A stretch of DNA of 20,236 nt from a virus. The notes under the pieces were generated by a model. It worked only from the letters and a program-made list of their open reading frames with translations. It ran no database searches and had not been told where the DNA came from. Every line of letters begins with the position of its first letter. The first letter of the stretch is position 1. The position numbers and the translations under genes are program-made. This document shows, piece after piece, positions 1-8,570 of this stretch. The stretch lies in the IMG/VR virus record IMGVR_UViG_3300006947_000120, positions 1 through 20,236 of that record; one strand, given 5' to 3'.

Positions 1-1
1 A

Positions 2-1033
2 CCAGTAGCGCCACCAGTTGCAGTGCAGCCACCGCAATATGCGCCCGTGCCACCACAAAACCAATTCAATGTAAACAAAGCATCCGCTGGAGCATTGCAG
101 CAGGCTTTGGGAGCAACGGAACAGGGTTTAGGCTTTACGCCTCAAGGCATCAGCGCGCAGACTTACACACCAGCGCAGATTGCTGGCACTGACTTGTCGC
201 CATACACGAATCCATACGAGAGCCAAGTTGTAGAACAAACCTTGTCTGATCTTGAACGATCACGTCAAATGCAGCAAAACTTAACCGGCGCACAGGCTAC
301 TCAAGCCCGCGCCTTTGGCGGCTCTCGTCAGGGTATTGCCGAATCAGAAACCAATCGAGCATTTGCGGAACAGGCGGTACGCGCTGCATCAGGTTTGCGC
401 CAGCAAGGTTATCAATCAGCACTTGGTCTTGCGGGTCAGGATGTGGGCGCGCAGACAGCAGCTCAACAGTATGCAGCTCAGCAACGCGCATCAGCGCAGG
501 CTCAAAACTTGGCTGCACAGCAAGCCGCCGCAGGCACACGCCTTGGCGCTGCGTCTCAGCTTGGTCAACTTGGCCAACAGGCATTTGGCACAGGCCAAGC
601 AATTCAGCAACAGCAAATGCAGCAAGGTCTATTGCAGCAAGGAATTCAGCAATCGCTTATTGATGCTGCAAAGCAGCAATATGCTGGATACACTGGAGCG
701 CCAAGTCAGTCACTATCTGCGCCACTATCTGCTCTTGGCATTGCCCAGCAAGGAGGGGCAAAAACGGTAACTGAATCACAAAGTCCCGGGCTGCTTAGCT
801 ATTTGCAAACAATTGGTCAGATTTGCTGGGTCGCCCGTGAAGTTTACGGCGAGGATGACCCAAAATGGCTTCAGTTCCGCGAGTGGGTCATCGGTTATTC
901 GCCAAACTGGTTTTACAACGCTTACAGCAAATATGGCGAAAAAGTGGCGAAGGTTGTTGCAAAAGTGCCAGCGCTTAAACTTGTCATTCGCCCGTTCATG
1001 GACGCTAAGCGCAAAGCAATGGGGTATAAGTAA
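2..1033 (+). CDS. Gln/Ala-rich internal virion or tail-associated protein, 5' partial
   Basis: The reading frame is open to the left edge (Pro/Val-rich codons precede the first in-window GTG at 23), so the true start lies outside. Counting from that GTG, residues 60-225 are a low-complexity Ala/Gln/Gly helix-forming region with an ARAFGGSRQG motif near 96. Residues about 267-336 form a distinct compact module (ICWVAREVYG, then WLQFREW, NWFYNAYSKYGE and a basic end). From memory, this CWVAREVYG-type module ends many structural proteins of marine short-tailed phages, so I infer a virion role such as internal/ejection or tail protein. No enzymatic motif is seen. It is the first of three genes running into the portal; the next gene starts at the base after its TAA. 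Confidence 0.7.
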   Translation, partial: PVAPPVAVQPPQYAPVPPQNQFNVNKASAGALQQALGATEQGLGFTPQGISAQTYTPAQIAGTDLSPYTNPYESQVVEQTLSDLERSRQMQQNLTGAQATQARAFGGSRQGIAESETNRAFAEQAVRAASGLRQQGYQSALGLAGQDVGAQTAAQQYAAQQRASAQAQNLAAQQAAAGTRLGAASQLGQLGQQAFGTGQAIQQQQMQQGLLQQGIQQSLIDAAKQQYAGYTGAPSQSLSAPLSALGIAQQGGAKTVTESQSPGLLSYLQTIGQICWVAREVYGEDDPKWLQFREWVIGYSPNWFYNAYSKYGEKVAKVVAKVPALKLVIRPFMDAKRKAMGYK

Positions 1034-2098
1034 ATGGTTATGACGCCAGAAGAGCAAAAAATGATGGGCAATGCCCAAGCAAGCCAACCTCGCGGTGGGC
1101 TTCTTGGCATGTTTGACAAAGCCATGAAGACTAATGATGAAACTGGCCTTAGCCCATTGCAAAACTTTGCTGCGGCTCTTGATCCTTTAATTATGAAGGA
1201 CATGCGCGCTGGACAGAATATACGCCAGCAAGGCGTTCAACGTGCATCCACAATATCTAAGAATAAGACTGTTGATATGCTGCGCAAGCAAGGTAGGATC
1301 GACTTAGCGAATGCTGTGATGAACGGTACAATTGGCGCTAAAGAAGCGTTTAGTGTTATGCAGGGTGAAAAGGCTGCTAATACTGCGTTTCAGCGGCAGA
1401 AAGATTTGGCTGCGTATCAAGCCGGATTAAAAGGCCGGGCGGCTCCAAAGATATATAGCGAACTTGCTAAGATAAACGCGGACTATCAATCTGGCGCTCT
1501 TGACGAACAGGGCTACAAATTGGCCGTTGACGCCTTTGCCAATAAAAATAAAATGAGCTTGCGTACAAAACCAGACGGAAGCGTGGAATTTGTGCAGGGC
1601 GCGGATGCTAGCGGAAAATCTATGACTGAATCAGGTTCCAAAAATGTTATATTCTACGACAGGTCTAAAAGAGCGTTAGAACTTTTTGACCCAGTTGCAA
1701 ATTCTTTGGTAAGCGCGAAAGACGCTTTATTAGAACAAGAACCAACAGGGCTTGGGCGTTATGGACAATCAGACGAGTTCCAACAAGCTCAAGTTCTTGG
1801 AAAAGACTTTCTTGCTCCAATCTTGCGCAAGGATACTGGTGCGGCAGTTACGCCATCTGAGTGGGTTTTTTACAAAGCCATATATATACCTGAAGTTGGC
1901 GACAATCAGGCAAAACTTGATGAGAAAAGAAAGGCTAGGTCTAGAGCTGTTTCGGCTATGAGAAAGGGCCTTAACCCGCATGAAATAATTGCTGCGGAAG
2001 GCGTTGACACGTCAAATGCTCCTGCAATTTACGACCCAAGCCAGAAAGCAGTGACTCATAGATATAATCCAGAAACGGGTAAAGTGGAGCCAATATAA
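1034..2098 (+). CDS. Putative phage structural/internal virion protein
   Basis: A 354-residue soluble, mostly helical protein that I cannot assign to a named family. The N-terminus (about 1-120) is Met/Ala/Gln-rich. A central part has a DEQGYKLAVDAF segment near 157. The C-terminal third contains a GLGRYGQSDEFQQA stretch, then FLAPILRKDTGAAVTPSEW and a GDNQAKLDEKRKARSRAV helix. From memory, this 'RKDTGAA...E...Y.P..GD......K...R..A' pattern is common in presumed ejection or internal proteins of podovirus-like phages. It starts directly after the previous stop; an alternative ATG lies at 1040. Its stop overlaps the next start as TAATG, so co-translation with its neighbours is likely. Position beside the portal gene supports a virion role; exact function unknown. 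Confidence 0.65.
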   Translation: MVMTPEEQKMMGNAQASQPRGGLLGMFDKAMKTNDETGLSPLQNFAAALDPLIMKDMRAGQNIRQQGVQRASTISKNKTVDMLRKQGRIDLANAVMNGTIGAKEAFSVMQGEKAANTAFQRQKDLAAYQAGLKGRAAPKIYSELAKINADYQSGALDEQGYKLAVDAFANKNKMSLRTKPDGSVEFVQGADASGKSMTESGSKNVIFYDRSKRALELFDPVANSLVSAKDALLEQEPTGLGRYGQSDEFQQAQVLGKDFLAPILRKDTGAAVTPSEWVFYKAIYIPEVGDNQAKLDEKRKARSRAVSAMRKGLNPHEIIAAEGVDTSNAPAIYDPSQKAVTHRYNPETGKVEPI

Positions 2099-3753
2099 TG
2101 CCGATCAACGTAGATATGGGCGATGGCAGAATTGTAGAGTTTCCAGATGAGGCTGCGGCAAATTCGTTTTTTGCGAGTCAAGCAGAAAAATCTGTAATTG
2201 ATGCACCAACTGTAGCGCCAGTCCCAACGGAGCCATACGTTGATGAGCAGGGCATAACTCGCTATCCAAACTTGCAACAAGTCGAGAGCGGAGCGTTCGA
2301 GGACGTTGTTGGCGCTGGTCTTGCTGGTATGGCAAGGGGCGCTAAAGGCGCGATTGAAACGCCGGAGATGCTTGTAAAGGGTATTGGAAGACTTCGCCAA
2401 GAAGCTGATTACGGTTTTGGAAACGTTCCAGAGGATCAAAAGATTAACCCATTTGAAACATTAACTGGCCAAGGCATAGACGCTGCCCTTTCTACATTTG
2501 GCGGCGATAAAGCTATGGACTACAAAGGCGAAAGTCGGCCGGCAAGAGTCGTAGGAACAGTTGGCGAGTTTGTCGGTCCAACTGGCGCGCTTGGCCTTTT
2601 GGGAAAAGGTTTAAAGAAAGCGGGAAAAGCAGATAACATATCAGATGCTTTGATCGCCGCGGGTGGTACGAATAAGGCTTTAAAAACAGCCGCAATTGCT
2701 GGTGTTGGCAGCGAACTTGCTGGCCAAGCAACGGAAGGCACCGCAGCAGAGCCATACGCTCGCGTTATCGGGGCATTCGCTACCCCATACGCCCTATCCG
2801 GCGCTGTTGGAATAAAGAATAAAACCGCGCTTGCTTTTGAGAAAAGAGCCGCAGAGCAAACAACTGTAGAAACAGCCAGAGCAAACAAAAACGCAAAATA
2901 TGCTGCCGCTAAAGCTGCTGGCGCTGAGGTTGACGTTGATATGGACGGATTTAAATCATACATAGATGACGCAATAACCAACGCACCTGAAGATATGTTT
3001 GTTGGTTATGTGCCGGGCGTTGACACCCACATAGATGACGTTTTGAAAATAATAGCATCGAAGAAGGGTCAAACCCTTAACATTAGCCAGATGGAGGTTC
3101 TTAGAACCGCCATTAAAAACAAATACCGCACTGGTATGGGCGGCGGTCAAAATGCTTATGACACACGGGTTGGATACATTGTAGATAAATTAGATGATGC
3201 TCTTGAAACTGCGCCTACGGGGATAAGCGGGGCTAAAGCTGATGAAGCATTTAAAATAGCCCGTCAAGCTAACAGGCAATATAGAAAAATTGAACTGTTT
3301 GATGACTTAATGAGAAAAGCTGACTTGGATGCTGGAACTGCCGGATCAAGTGCAAGCTCCGCTATGAAACACAGGCAAGTCATAAAGAGCATACTAAACA
3401 GACCTAAAAAAAGAAGGCAGTTTGATGCAACTGAGCTAGAGGTTATGGATAAATTTGTCAGAGGGACTTTCCCAGAAAACGTAATGAACGTTTTAGGTAA
3501 ATTTTCCCCAACAGGAAACGGAATTATGGCGGCTTTAAACGCCGCTGCGGTTTATTTTAATCCGACCCTCCTTGCGGCTTCATTGGCATCAATGGGCTTT
3601 AAGGCCGGTGCTAAAGTATCTGCGTCCAATCAGCTTAAAGCTTTAAAGAAAATGGTACTTACCGGAATGCCGCCCGAAAAGCGAAAATTAATAACTGATA
3701 AAGACCTAACGATATTGCTGGGTCTTTCCTCACAATTACCGCAGGGGCAATAA
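2098..3753 (+). CDS. Putative internal virion/DNA-ejection protein
   Basis: A 551-residue protein. The N-terminus (INVDMGDGRIVEFPDE) has the short 'position-in-list' motif often seen at the start of phage ejection or lytic transglycosylase-like proteins, but I see no catalytic transglycosylase motif. Gly/Ala-rich, weakly hydrophobic stretches (about 150-240 and 455-500) alternate with charged helices, as in ejection proteins that insert into membranes. The C-terminal half carries basic clusters such as NRPKKRRQFD. The start overlaps the previous stop as TAATG, with GGAG at 2084-2087. The portal start follows the stop by two bases. The function is inferred from composition and location only; a minor capsid or tail protein is also possible. 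Confidence 0.6.
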   Translation: MPINVDMGDGRIVEFPDEAAANSFFASQAEKSVIDAPTVAPVPTEPYVDEQGITRYPNLQQVESGAFEDVVGAGLAGMARGAKGAIETPEMLVKGIGRLRQEADYGFGNVPEDQKINPFETLTGQGIDAALSTFGGDKAMDYKGESRPARVVGTVGEFVGPTGALGLLGKGLKKAGKADNISDALIAAGGTNKALKTAAIAGVGSELAGQATEGTAAEPYARVIGAFATPYALSGAVGIKNKTALAFEKRAAEQTTVETARANKNAKYAAAKAAGAEVDVDMDGFKSYIDDAITNAPEDMFVGYVPGVDTHIDDVLKIIASKKGQTLNISQMEVLRTAIKNKYRTGMGGGQNAYDTRVGYIVDKLDDALETAPTGISGAKADEAFKIARQANRQYRKIELFDDLMRKADLDAGTAGSSASSAMKHRQVIKSILNRPKKRRQFDATELEVMDKFVRGTFPENVMNVLGKFSPTGNGIMAALNAAAVYFNPTLLAASLASMGFKAGAKVSASNQLKALKKMVLTGMPPEKRKLITDKDLTILLGLSSQLPQGQ

Positions 3754-3755
3754 TA

Positions 3756-5837
3756 ATGGAACTTAAACCAAAATCACGCAGCGAAGTTGAAGGCATTGTC
3801 CAAGACGCAATCTCAGATGCGGTAGACTTTGTTGAAAGCGAAATCAGCGAGGGTCGTATTAAGGCTCAACGATATTACGATGGCGAATGCGACCTTGGCT
3901 ATGAGGATGGCCGCAGCAAAGTTGTAGCCACAAAGGTACGTGATACCGTGCGTGCCGTGAAGCCAAGCCTAATGCGCATTTTTCTTAGCACAGCCAAGCC
4001 AGTAGAATATGTGCCGCACGGCCAAGAAGACGTGGCAATGGCTGAGCAGGCCACTGAGTTTATGCATCATGAATTCACCCGGCTAAACGGCTACCGAGTT
4101 ATGAACGATGCTTTTCAAGATGCGCTAGTTAAAAAGCAAGGCATAGTTAAAGCATACTGGATGACCTACCCAGAAGCTGAAATCTACACATTTACTGATT
4201 TATCTGACGACGAATACACATATTTAATTGACGACGACAGCGTAACTGTAATTGAACACACTGCTGAAATGTCTATTGAAATAGATCAAATGGGCATGGA
4301 AATGGAAATGCCCACGCACAGCGTCAAACTTAGCCGTCAGAAAGAACGCGGCGAGCTGTGCATTGAGAGCGTTCCGCCGGAAGAGTTCTTTATAAACAGT
4401 GATGCGCGTAGTCTTACCGATGCTTATATCGTTGCTCACCGCACCGACATGCGCGCTGGTGATTTGATTGCTATGGGCTACGACTCAGAGGTTGTTTTAA
4501 ACTTAGACAGCTTTGATGATGGCTCAGACGTTACAGATGCTGAAGTGCAAGAAAGGCGCGGATACGGCGTCAATTCGTCGGATGAGGATATGCAAGACCC
4601 ATCAATGCGCAATGTTGCCGTGACAGAGGCATATATGCGCATCGACGTTGACGGCACAGGCATACCAGTTTTGCACAAACTTACATGCGGCGGCACGTCA
4701 TACGAATTGCTGGACTTTGAGCCATGCGACGAGTTGCCGTTTGCCAAGTTTGAAATTGATCCAGAACCGCACACATTCTATGGTCGCTCATTGGCTGAGA
4801 TTGTTATGGATGACCAAGACGCGGCGACCTCCGTGCTGCGCTCAATCCTTGATAACGTGGCGATGACAAATAACCCACGGCTCGGCATTGTTGAGGGTGC
4901 GGTAAACATAGACGACGTGCTGAATAATGAGATTGGCGCAATCGTAAGGATGCGCGCACCTGGCTCAGTCCAAGAATTAACCGTGCCATTTACTGCCGGG
5001 CAGACACTTGGCGCATTAACCTACCTAGATGGCCTTGTAGAAAGCAAGACAGGTGTGTCACGGTCCTCAATGGGCTTAGACCCAGATGCAATGCAGTCTA
5101 CAACTAAGGCTGCCGTGCAGGCCACTGTGCAGGCCGCAGCGGGTCAAGTAGAAGTTATGGTTCGCAACCTTGCAGATGGCATGCGTGACTTATTTGGCAT
5201 TATGCTGCGCTTGATGAGCAAAAACGTTGACGAAGAGCAGATGATGCGGATGAACGGCACGTTTGTGCCGGTTGACCCACGGGTCTGGGATGCAACTTTT
5301 GACGTTAGCATCAACGTAGGGCTTGGCACTGGCCGTGAAGAAGAAAAGATCATGGCGCTAAACCAAGCGCTGCAAATGCAAACTATGGTTTATCAAACTT
5401 ACGGGCCGATGAACGGTTTAGTCAGCATGACGAATATCCGCAACACATTGGCCGATCAGTTGGCCGTTGCTGGCATTCGCAACGCTGACCGATACTTTGC
5501 GCCAATTACGCCAGAGATTGAAATGCAGATGTTGCAGATGCAGCAACAAGCTCAAGCCCAGCAGGGCCAAGGAGCCGATCCAAACGCCGCATTCTTGCAG
5601 GCTGAGCAAATTAAAGCTCAAGTAAAAATGCAAAGTGACATGGCCAAGTTGCAGCTTGACGCCCAGAAGGCAGCGGCCAAAGACGACCTTGAGCGTGACC
5701 AGATGGCGCAAGATTTGATGGTAGATGCGGCTAAAATCTACGGCGAATATGGCACGTCGGTTGACGTGGCCCGGATACAAGCTGAGCAAGAGAAGGCTCG
5801 CATGATCGGCGGCATGGCTCAAGGAATGCCACAATGA
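3756..5837 (+). CDS. Portal protein (P22-like family)
   Basis: A 693-residue protein whose N-terminus matches the podovirus portal pattern: a helical start with a KAQRYYDGE segment near 37-44, then GRSKVVATKVRDTVRAVKPS (about 52-71) and LMRIF. It continues with the EQATEFMHHEF helix and a DALVKKQGIVKAYW segment. The middle holds a VPPEEFFINSDA motif and the 'HTFYGRSLAEIV..DQ...TSVLRSILDN' helical region typical of the portal wing/stem. The last hundred residues are Gln/Ala-rich and coiled coil-like. Portals form the dodecameric ring at one capsid vertex through which DNA is packaged and ejected. Length is close to the roughly 725 residues of P22 gp1. The 3' end overlaps the next gene by ATGA, and scaffold and coat genes follow. 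Confidence 0.9.
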   Translation: MELKPKSRSEVEGIVQDAISDAVDFVESEISEGRIKAQRYYDGECDLGYEDGRSKVVATKVRDTVRAVKPSLMRIFLSTAKPVEYVPHGQEDVAMAEQATEFMHHEFTRLNGYRVMNDAFQDALVKKQGIVKAYWMTYPEAEIYTFTDLSDDEYTYLIDDDSVTVIEHTAEMSIEIDQMGMEMEMPTHSVKLSRQKERGELCIESVPPEEFFINSDARSLTDAYIVAHRTDMRAGDLIAMGYDSEVVLNLDSFDDGSDVTDAEVQERRGYGVNSSDEDMQDPSMRNVAVTEAYMRIDVDGTGIPVLHKLTCGGTSYELLDFEPCDELPFAKFEIDPEPHTFYGRSLAEIVMDDQDAATSVLRSILDNVAMTNNPRLGIVEGAVNIDDVLNNEIGAIVRMRAPGSVQELTVPFTAGQTLGALTYLDGLVESKTGVSRSSMGLDPDAMQSTTKAAVQATVQAAAGQVEVMVRNLADGMRDLFGIMLRLMSKNVDEEQMMRMNGTFVPVDPRVWDATFDVSINVGLGTGREEEKIMALNQALQMQTMVYQTYGPMNGLVSMTNIRNTLADQLAVAGIRNADRYFAPITPEIEMQMLQMQQQAQAQQGQGADPNAAFLQAEQIKAQVKMQSDMAKLQLDAQKAAAKDDLERDQMAQDLMVDAAKIYGEYGTSVDVARIQAEQEKARMIGGMAQGMPQ

Positions 5838-6076
5838 CAACAGAAATACGTATGGAGGCCGATGAGGCCCGTCGTTTAAAACACGACACTGCATTTAAGC
5901 AGTTCATGCAGAGTGTGCGCGAGAATCAAATGCAGATTTTCGCAAGCAGTGGTGCTGCTGACGTAGCGGCCCGTGAAGAGGCGCATGCAATGTTGCGTGC
6001 GCTAAACCAGATCCAAGTGACGCTTGACGCTGCCCTTGCAGCAGAGACACTTTTGGATCGCAAACAAAGGACGTAG
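5834..6076 (+). CDS. Small helical protein between portal and scaffold
   Basis: An 80-residue, strongly helical, charged protein with no Cys and no membrane segment. It starts in an ATGA overlap with the portal stop, with AAGGA at 5820-5824. Motifs such as EARRLKHDTAFKQFMQSVRE and REEAHAMLRALNQI resemble small conserved proteins found next to portal or terminase genes in marine podovirus-like phages, from memory. No function is known to me. Location suggests a head-assembly accessory factor translated together with the portal. Confidence 0.75.
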   Translation: MTTEIRMEADEARRLKHDTAFKQFMQSVRENQMQIFASSGAADVAAREEAHAMLRALNQIQVTLDAALAAETLLDRKQRT

Positions 6077-6081
6077 CACCG

Positions 6082-7056
6082 ATGGAATCGACTACCCTAG
6101 AACAAGCCGCAGAAAGCCTGCTGGCGCCCGCAGAAGACAATTCTGGCGGGGATAATTTTGATGAAGCTGTAAGTTCAATGACTGAGCCTGATGACGATCA
6201 GTCTGAAGAGGTTGAGGTTGCAGACGAAGATCAAGATGACGTTGAGGCATCCGGCGAGGATTACGATGATGCCGAAATTGACGACGAAGACCTAGTAGAA
6301 GCACCAACTGAAGACACCGCGCTCCACACCGTTAAAGTTGACGGCAATGAGGAACAGCGGACACTGGACCAGTTAAAGCAAGGATACGCGGGACAAACGG
6401 CAATTAATAAGCGGTTTCAAGAAAACGCTGAAGCGCGAAAGCAAATTCAGAAACATGCAGCCGCATTGCAACAGCAACAGCAGCAAGTCATGCAGTTGCA
6501 CCAGCAACAGCAAAATGGTGGTTTGCAAGCCCCAACCCCTCCAACACGGGAGTTATTTGAAAGTGACCCAATCGGGTACATGGAAGAAAAGCTTAAGTAT
6601 GACGAGGGTAAGGCACAATACGACCAAAATATGTACCAACTTCAGAATGTGCAAAAGCAACGCGCGCAAGCTCAACAAGAGGCTCATCAGACCTACCTTC
6701 AAGAGCAAGCACAAGTGCTAACACAGCACATTCCTGACATAGCCGATCCTAAAAAGGGTGAGGCTATCAAAAACGCATTGGTTGAAACTGGTGTTTCTTA
6801 CGGGTTTAGTGCCGAAGAAATGCAAAACGTAACCGATGCTAGATATGTGCGGGCGTTAAATGACGCGCGTAAATATCGTGAGTTGGTATCAAAGCGAAAA
6901 TCAACACAATCTAAGGGCGAGAAAGCCCGACCTGTGGTGAAAGCTGGTGCGAAGAAGCGGCAAGACAACAATGTTGTAACTCGTAAAAAAGCGCAAGCGC
7001 GCTTGCAGAAAACTGGCTCAATCGAAGACGCATTGAGCTTGATCTTAAAACAGTAA
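6082..7056 (+). CDS. Capsid scaffolding protein
   Basis: A 324-residue protein with classic scaffold architecture. There is a very acidic N-terminal third (residues about 35-80, mostly Asp/Glu), a central helical region with two short poly-Gln runs (130-135 and 141-144) and a long Gln-rich coiled coil (about 165-215). The C-terminal part is strongly basic (about 268-311: SKRKSTQSKGEK, KAGAKKRQDN, RKKAQAR). Basic C-termini of scaffolds bind the coat protein during procapsid assembly in P22-like phages. It sits directly upstream of the major capsid gene and downstream of the portal, the usual scaffold position. AAGGA lies at 6066-6070. No protease motif is seen. Confidence 0.82.
   Translation: MESTTLEQAAESLLAPAEDNSGGDNFDEAVSSMTEPDDDQSEEVEVADEDQDDVEASGEDYDDAEIDDEDLVEAPTEDTALHTVKVDGNEEQRTLDQLKQGYAGQTAINKRFQENAEARKQIQKHAAALQQQQQQVMQLHQQQQNGGLQAPTPPTRELFESDPIGYMEEKLKYDEGKAQYDQNMYQLQNVQKQRAQAQQEAHQTYLQEQAQVLTQHIPDIADPKKGEAIKNALVETGVSYGFSAEEMQNVTDARYVRALNDARKYRELVSKRKSTQSKGEKARPVVKAGAKKRQDNNVVTRKKAQARLQKTGSIEDALSLILKQ
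6469..6513 (+). repeat. CAA/CAG-rich low-complexity tract encoding poly-Gln in the scaffold
   Basis: An imperfect run of CAA and CAG codons broken by GTC ATG CAG TTG CAC. It encodes residues about 130-144 of the scaffold. It could vary in length by slippage, but codons alternate between CAA and CAG, which reduces that tendency. Confidence 0.7.
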
Positions 7057-7076
7057 GTCTTTGAAAGGACTAAACA

Positions 7077-8033
7077 ATGACACAGCCAGCCAATACATTT
7101 GATACCTATGATGCCGTTGGCATCAGGGAAGATCTGTCAGATATGATTTACAACGTAGATCCATCTGAAACACCGTTTTACTCCAAGGCGAGTAAAACCA
7201 AAGCAACAAACACTCTCGTTGAGTGGCAAACACAAGCATTGCGCGCGTCAGCCGTAAACGCTCACATTGAAGGCGACGCGACAGCCGCTAATGCAGTTAC
7301 TCCAACTGTACGCCTTGGCGCACGCACACAGATTTTCAAAAATGCTGTGGTTGTGTCCGATACGGATGAAGCAGTTGACAATGCAGGACGTGCTAAAGAG
7401 CTTGCATACCAAACTTTGCTCATCGCTAAAGAGCAGAAATTGGACATCGAAAAGGCTTTGTTTGCCAACCAAGGCAACGTAGTTGGCTCCTCAACCGCTG
7501 CGCGTAAAACTGGTGGCGTTCCATCATGGTTGATTACTAACGTAAACTTCGTTTCAGCCAGCTCAGGTGCAAACCCAACCGGCGACGGCTCAAACGCTCG
7601 TACAGACAGTGGCGCTCCAACCGCATTTACGCAGGCCAAGTTTGACGACGTTATGCAGTCAATCTGGGAAGAGGGCGGCAAGCCAGATACTTGCTATCTG
7701 TCATCCTTCCAGATGAATTTGGCTTTAGGCTTCGTCGGCAACAACAATCAGCGTTCTGGCGTACAAGCTGGCGATGAAACTGTTGTAAAATCTCTTGCGG
7801 TATACGTCACTCCATGGGGTACGGTTCAATTTCACCCATCACGGGAAAATCGTTCGCGCGACGTGTTTATTTTGCAAGACAACATGTGGGAAACCGCAGT
7901 ATTGCGTGGAACCAAGAATGTTGCGTTGGCCAAAAATGGCGACAATACTACTCGTCAGGTTACTACAGAACTGGCTCTTTGCTCAAAGAACGAAAAAGCA
8001 AACGGCGCGATTTACGACAACACAACTTCGTAA
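7077..8033 (+). CDS. Major capsid protein, SU10-type (HK97 fold)
   Basis: A 318-residue coat protein. The N-terminus TYDAVGIREDLSDMIYNVDP followed by SETPF (residues 10-34) and then KTKATNTLVEWQT is the signature I associate with the SU10 major capsid family (formerly DUF5309, PF17236). The rest shows the expected alternation of strands and the long helix LAYQTLLIAKEQKLDIEKAL. It forms the icosahedral shell. A strong ribosome-binding site AAAGGA lies at 7064-7069, seven bases before the ATG, as expected for an abundant product. It is preceded by portal and scaffold and followed closely by a stable hairpin that probably isolates or protects the coat mRNA. Confidence 0.9.
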   Translation: MTQPANTFDTYDAVGIREDLSDMIYNVDPSETPFYSKASKTKATNTLVEWQTQALRASAVNAHIEGDATAANAVTPTVRLGARTQIFKNAVVVSDTDEAVDNAGRAKELAYQTLLIAKEQKLDIEKALFANQGNVVGSSTAARKTGGVPSWLITNVNFVSASSGANPTGDGSNARTDSGAPTAFTQAKFDDVMQSIWEEGGKPDTCYLSSFQMNLALGFVGNNNQRSGVQAGDETVVKSLAVYVTPWGTVQFHPSRENRSRDVFILQDNMWETAVLRGTKNVALAKNGDNTTRQVTTELALCSKNEKANGAIYDNTTS

Positions 8034-8042
8034 TATACTAAA

Positions 8043-8067
8043 AGAGGGGGCGGATGGCGCCCCCTCT
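8043..8067 (+). terminator. Perfect 10-bp GC-rich hairpin after the capsid gene
   Basis: Arms 8043-8052 (AGAGGGGGCG) and 8058-8067 (CGCCCCCTCT) pair perfectly around a five-base loop. The position just after the coat stop codon is typical of a late-region terminator. The bases after the right arm (GCTTAACC) contain no U-tract, so it may instead be a leaky terminator or a 3' end that blocks exonucleases. Confidence 0.5.
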
Positions 8068-8086
8068 GCTTAACCGGAGAAATGAC

Positions 8087-8278
8087 ATGAAAAAAGTTTT
8101 AGTTGTGGGCCACAAGATACACACTTCCCTCGGAAAGCTGGTCAAAGAAGACACAGCGGAGTTGCCAAGTGAGGAAGTTGAAACTCTAATGCGGGTTCGC
8201 CCAGATGCACTGAAAGTGCTTGGAGATGTTGAGCCTGCCCCTGCGCCTGCTCCGACCAAACGCGCTGCGAAAAAATAA
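8087..8278 (+). CDS. Small basic-tailed hypothetical protein
   Basis: A 63-residue protein. I chose ATG 8087 over an upstream in-frame ATG at 8054 because 8054 lies in the loop of the hairpin, whereas GGAGA (8076-8080) stands six bases before 8087. The body (MKKVLVVGHKIHTSLGKLVKED, then EVETLMRVRPDALKVLG) is followed by an Ala/Pro linker (PAPAPAP) and a basic tail KRAAKK. This shape is common for small proteins downstream of coat genes, possibly head-decoration or head-completion factors, but I recognise no family. Confidence 0.7.
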   Translation: MKKVLVVGHKIHTSLGKLVKEDTAELPSEEVETLMRVRPDALKVLGDVEPAPAPAPTKRAAKK

Positions 8279-8281
8279 GAC

Positions 8282-8569
8282 ATGGCAAAGATTTCAGAAA
8301 AGATTAACTTTGAGGATGACAACATGGTCATCCATCAACGCCACGACGTAAGTCAGGCACTCAAGGATGTGCAGATGGCGAAAGACGCTGGCATAGGCAT
8401 GTCTGGCGAAAAACGTCTTGCAGGCTTCCTAGACGGCGCCGTGCTTGGCGCATGGCTCAAAGAAGCCGGTGTATCATGGTCTGATACAGAAGCTGCAGAA
8501 GAAGTCGTCAAACGCAAAATGATGTCTGGTGAGTTTTCCAAATTTAGAGTTTGGGAAGGTAGTTACTAA
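8282..8569 (+). CDS. Hypothetical phage protein
   Basis: A 95-residue soluble protein starting three bases after the previous stop. It begins with a KISEKINFEDDNMVIHQRHD segment, then a helical DVSQALKDVQMAKDAG. The centre has LAGFLDGAVLGAWLKEAGVSWSD, and it ends in a Met/Glu/Lys helix with an aromatic tail (FRVWEGSY). No catalytic motif or membrane segment is visible. Similar proteins occur downstream of coat genes in marine phages, from memory. Function unknown; a head accessory role is a guess from location. Confidence 0.7.
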   Translation: MAKISEKINFEDDNMVIHQRHDVSQALKDVQMAKDAGIGMSGEKRLAGFLDGAVLGAWLKEAGVSWSDTEAAEEVVKRKMMSGEFSKFRVWEGSY

Positions 8570-8570
8570 T

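Noticed and set aside
315-770. Plus-strand reading frame of 151 codons within the first gene
   Set aside because: It is an out-of-frame shadow of the Gln/Ala-rich gene; its Leu/Arg/His/Ser-rich composition looks like a frame shift of CAG/GCA codons.
2520-2981. Minus-strand reading frame of 153 codons within the ejection-like gene
   Set aside because: Ala/Ser/Pro-biased shadow of the Gly/Ala-rich plus-strand gene, no ribosome-binding context, and it runs against the local operon.
8054-8086. Upstream start for the small gene after the coat gene
   Set aside because: The ATG lies in the loop of the hairpin and lacks a ribosome-binding site; ATG 8087 has GGAGA at good spacing.
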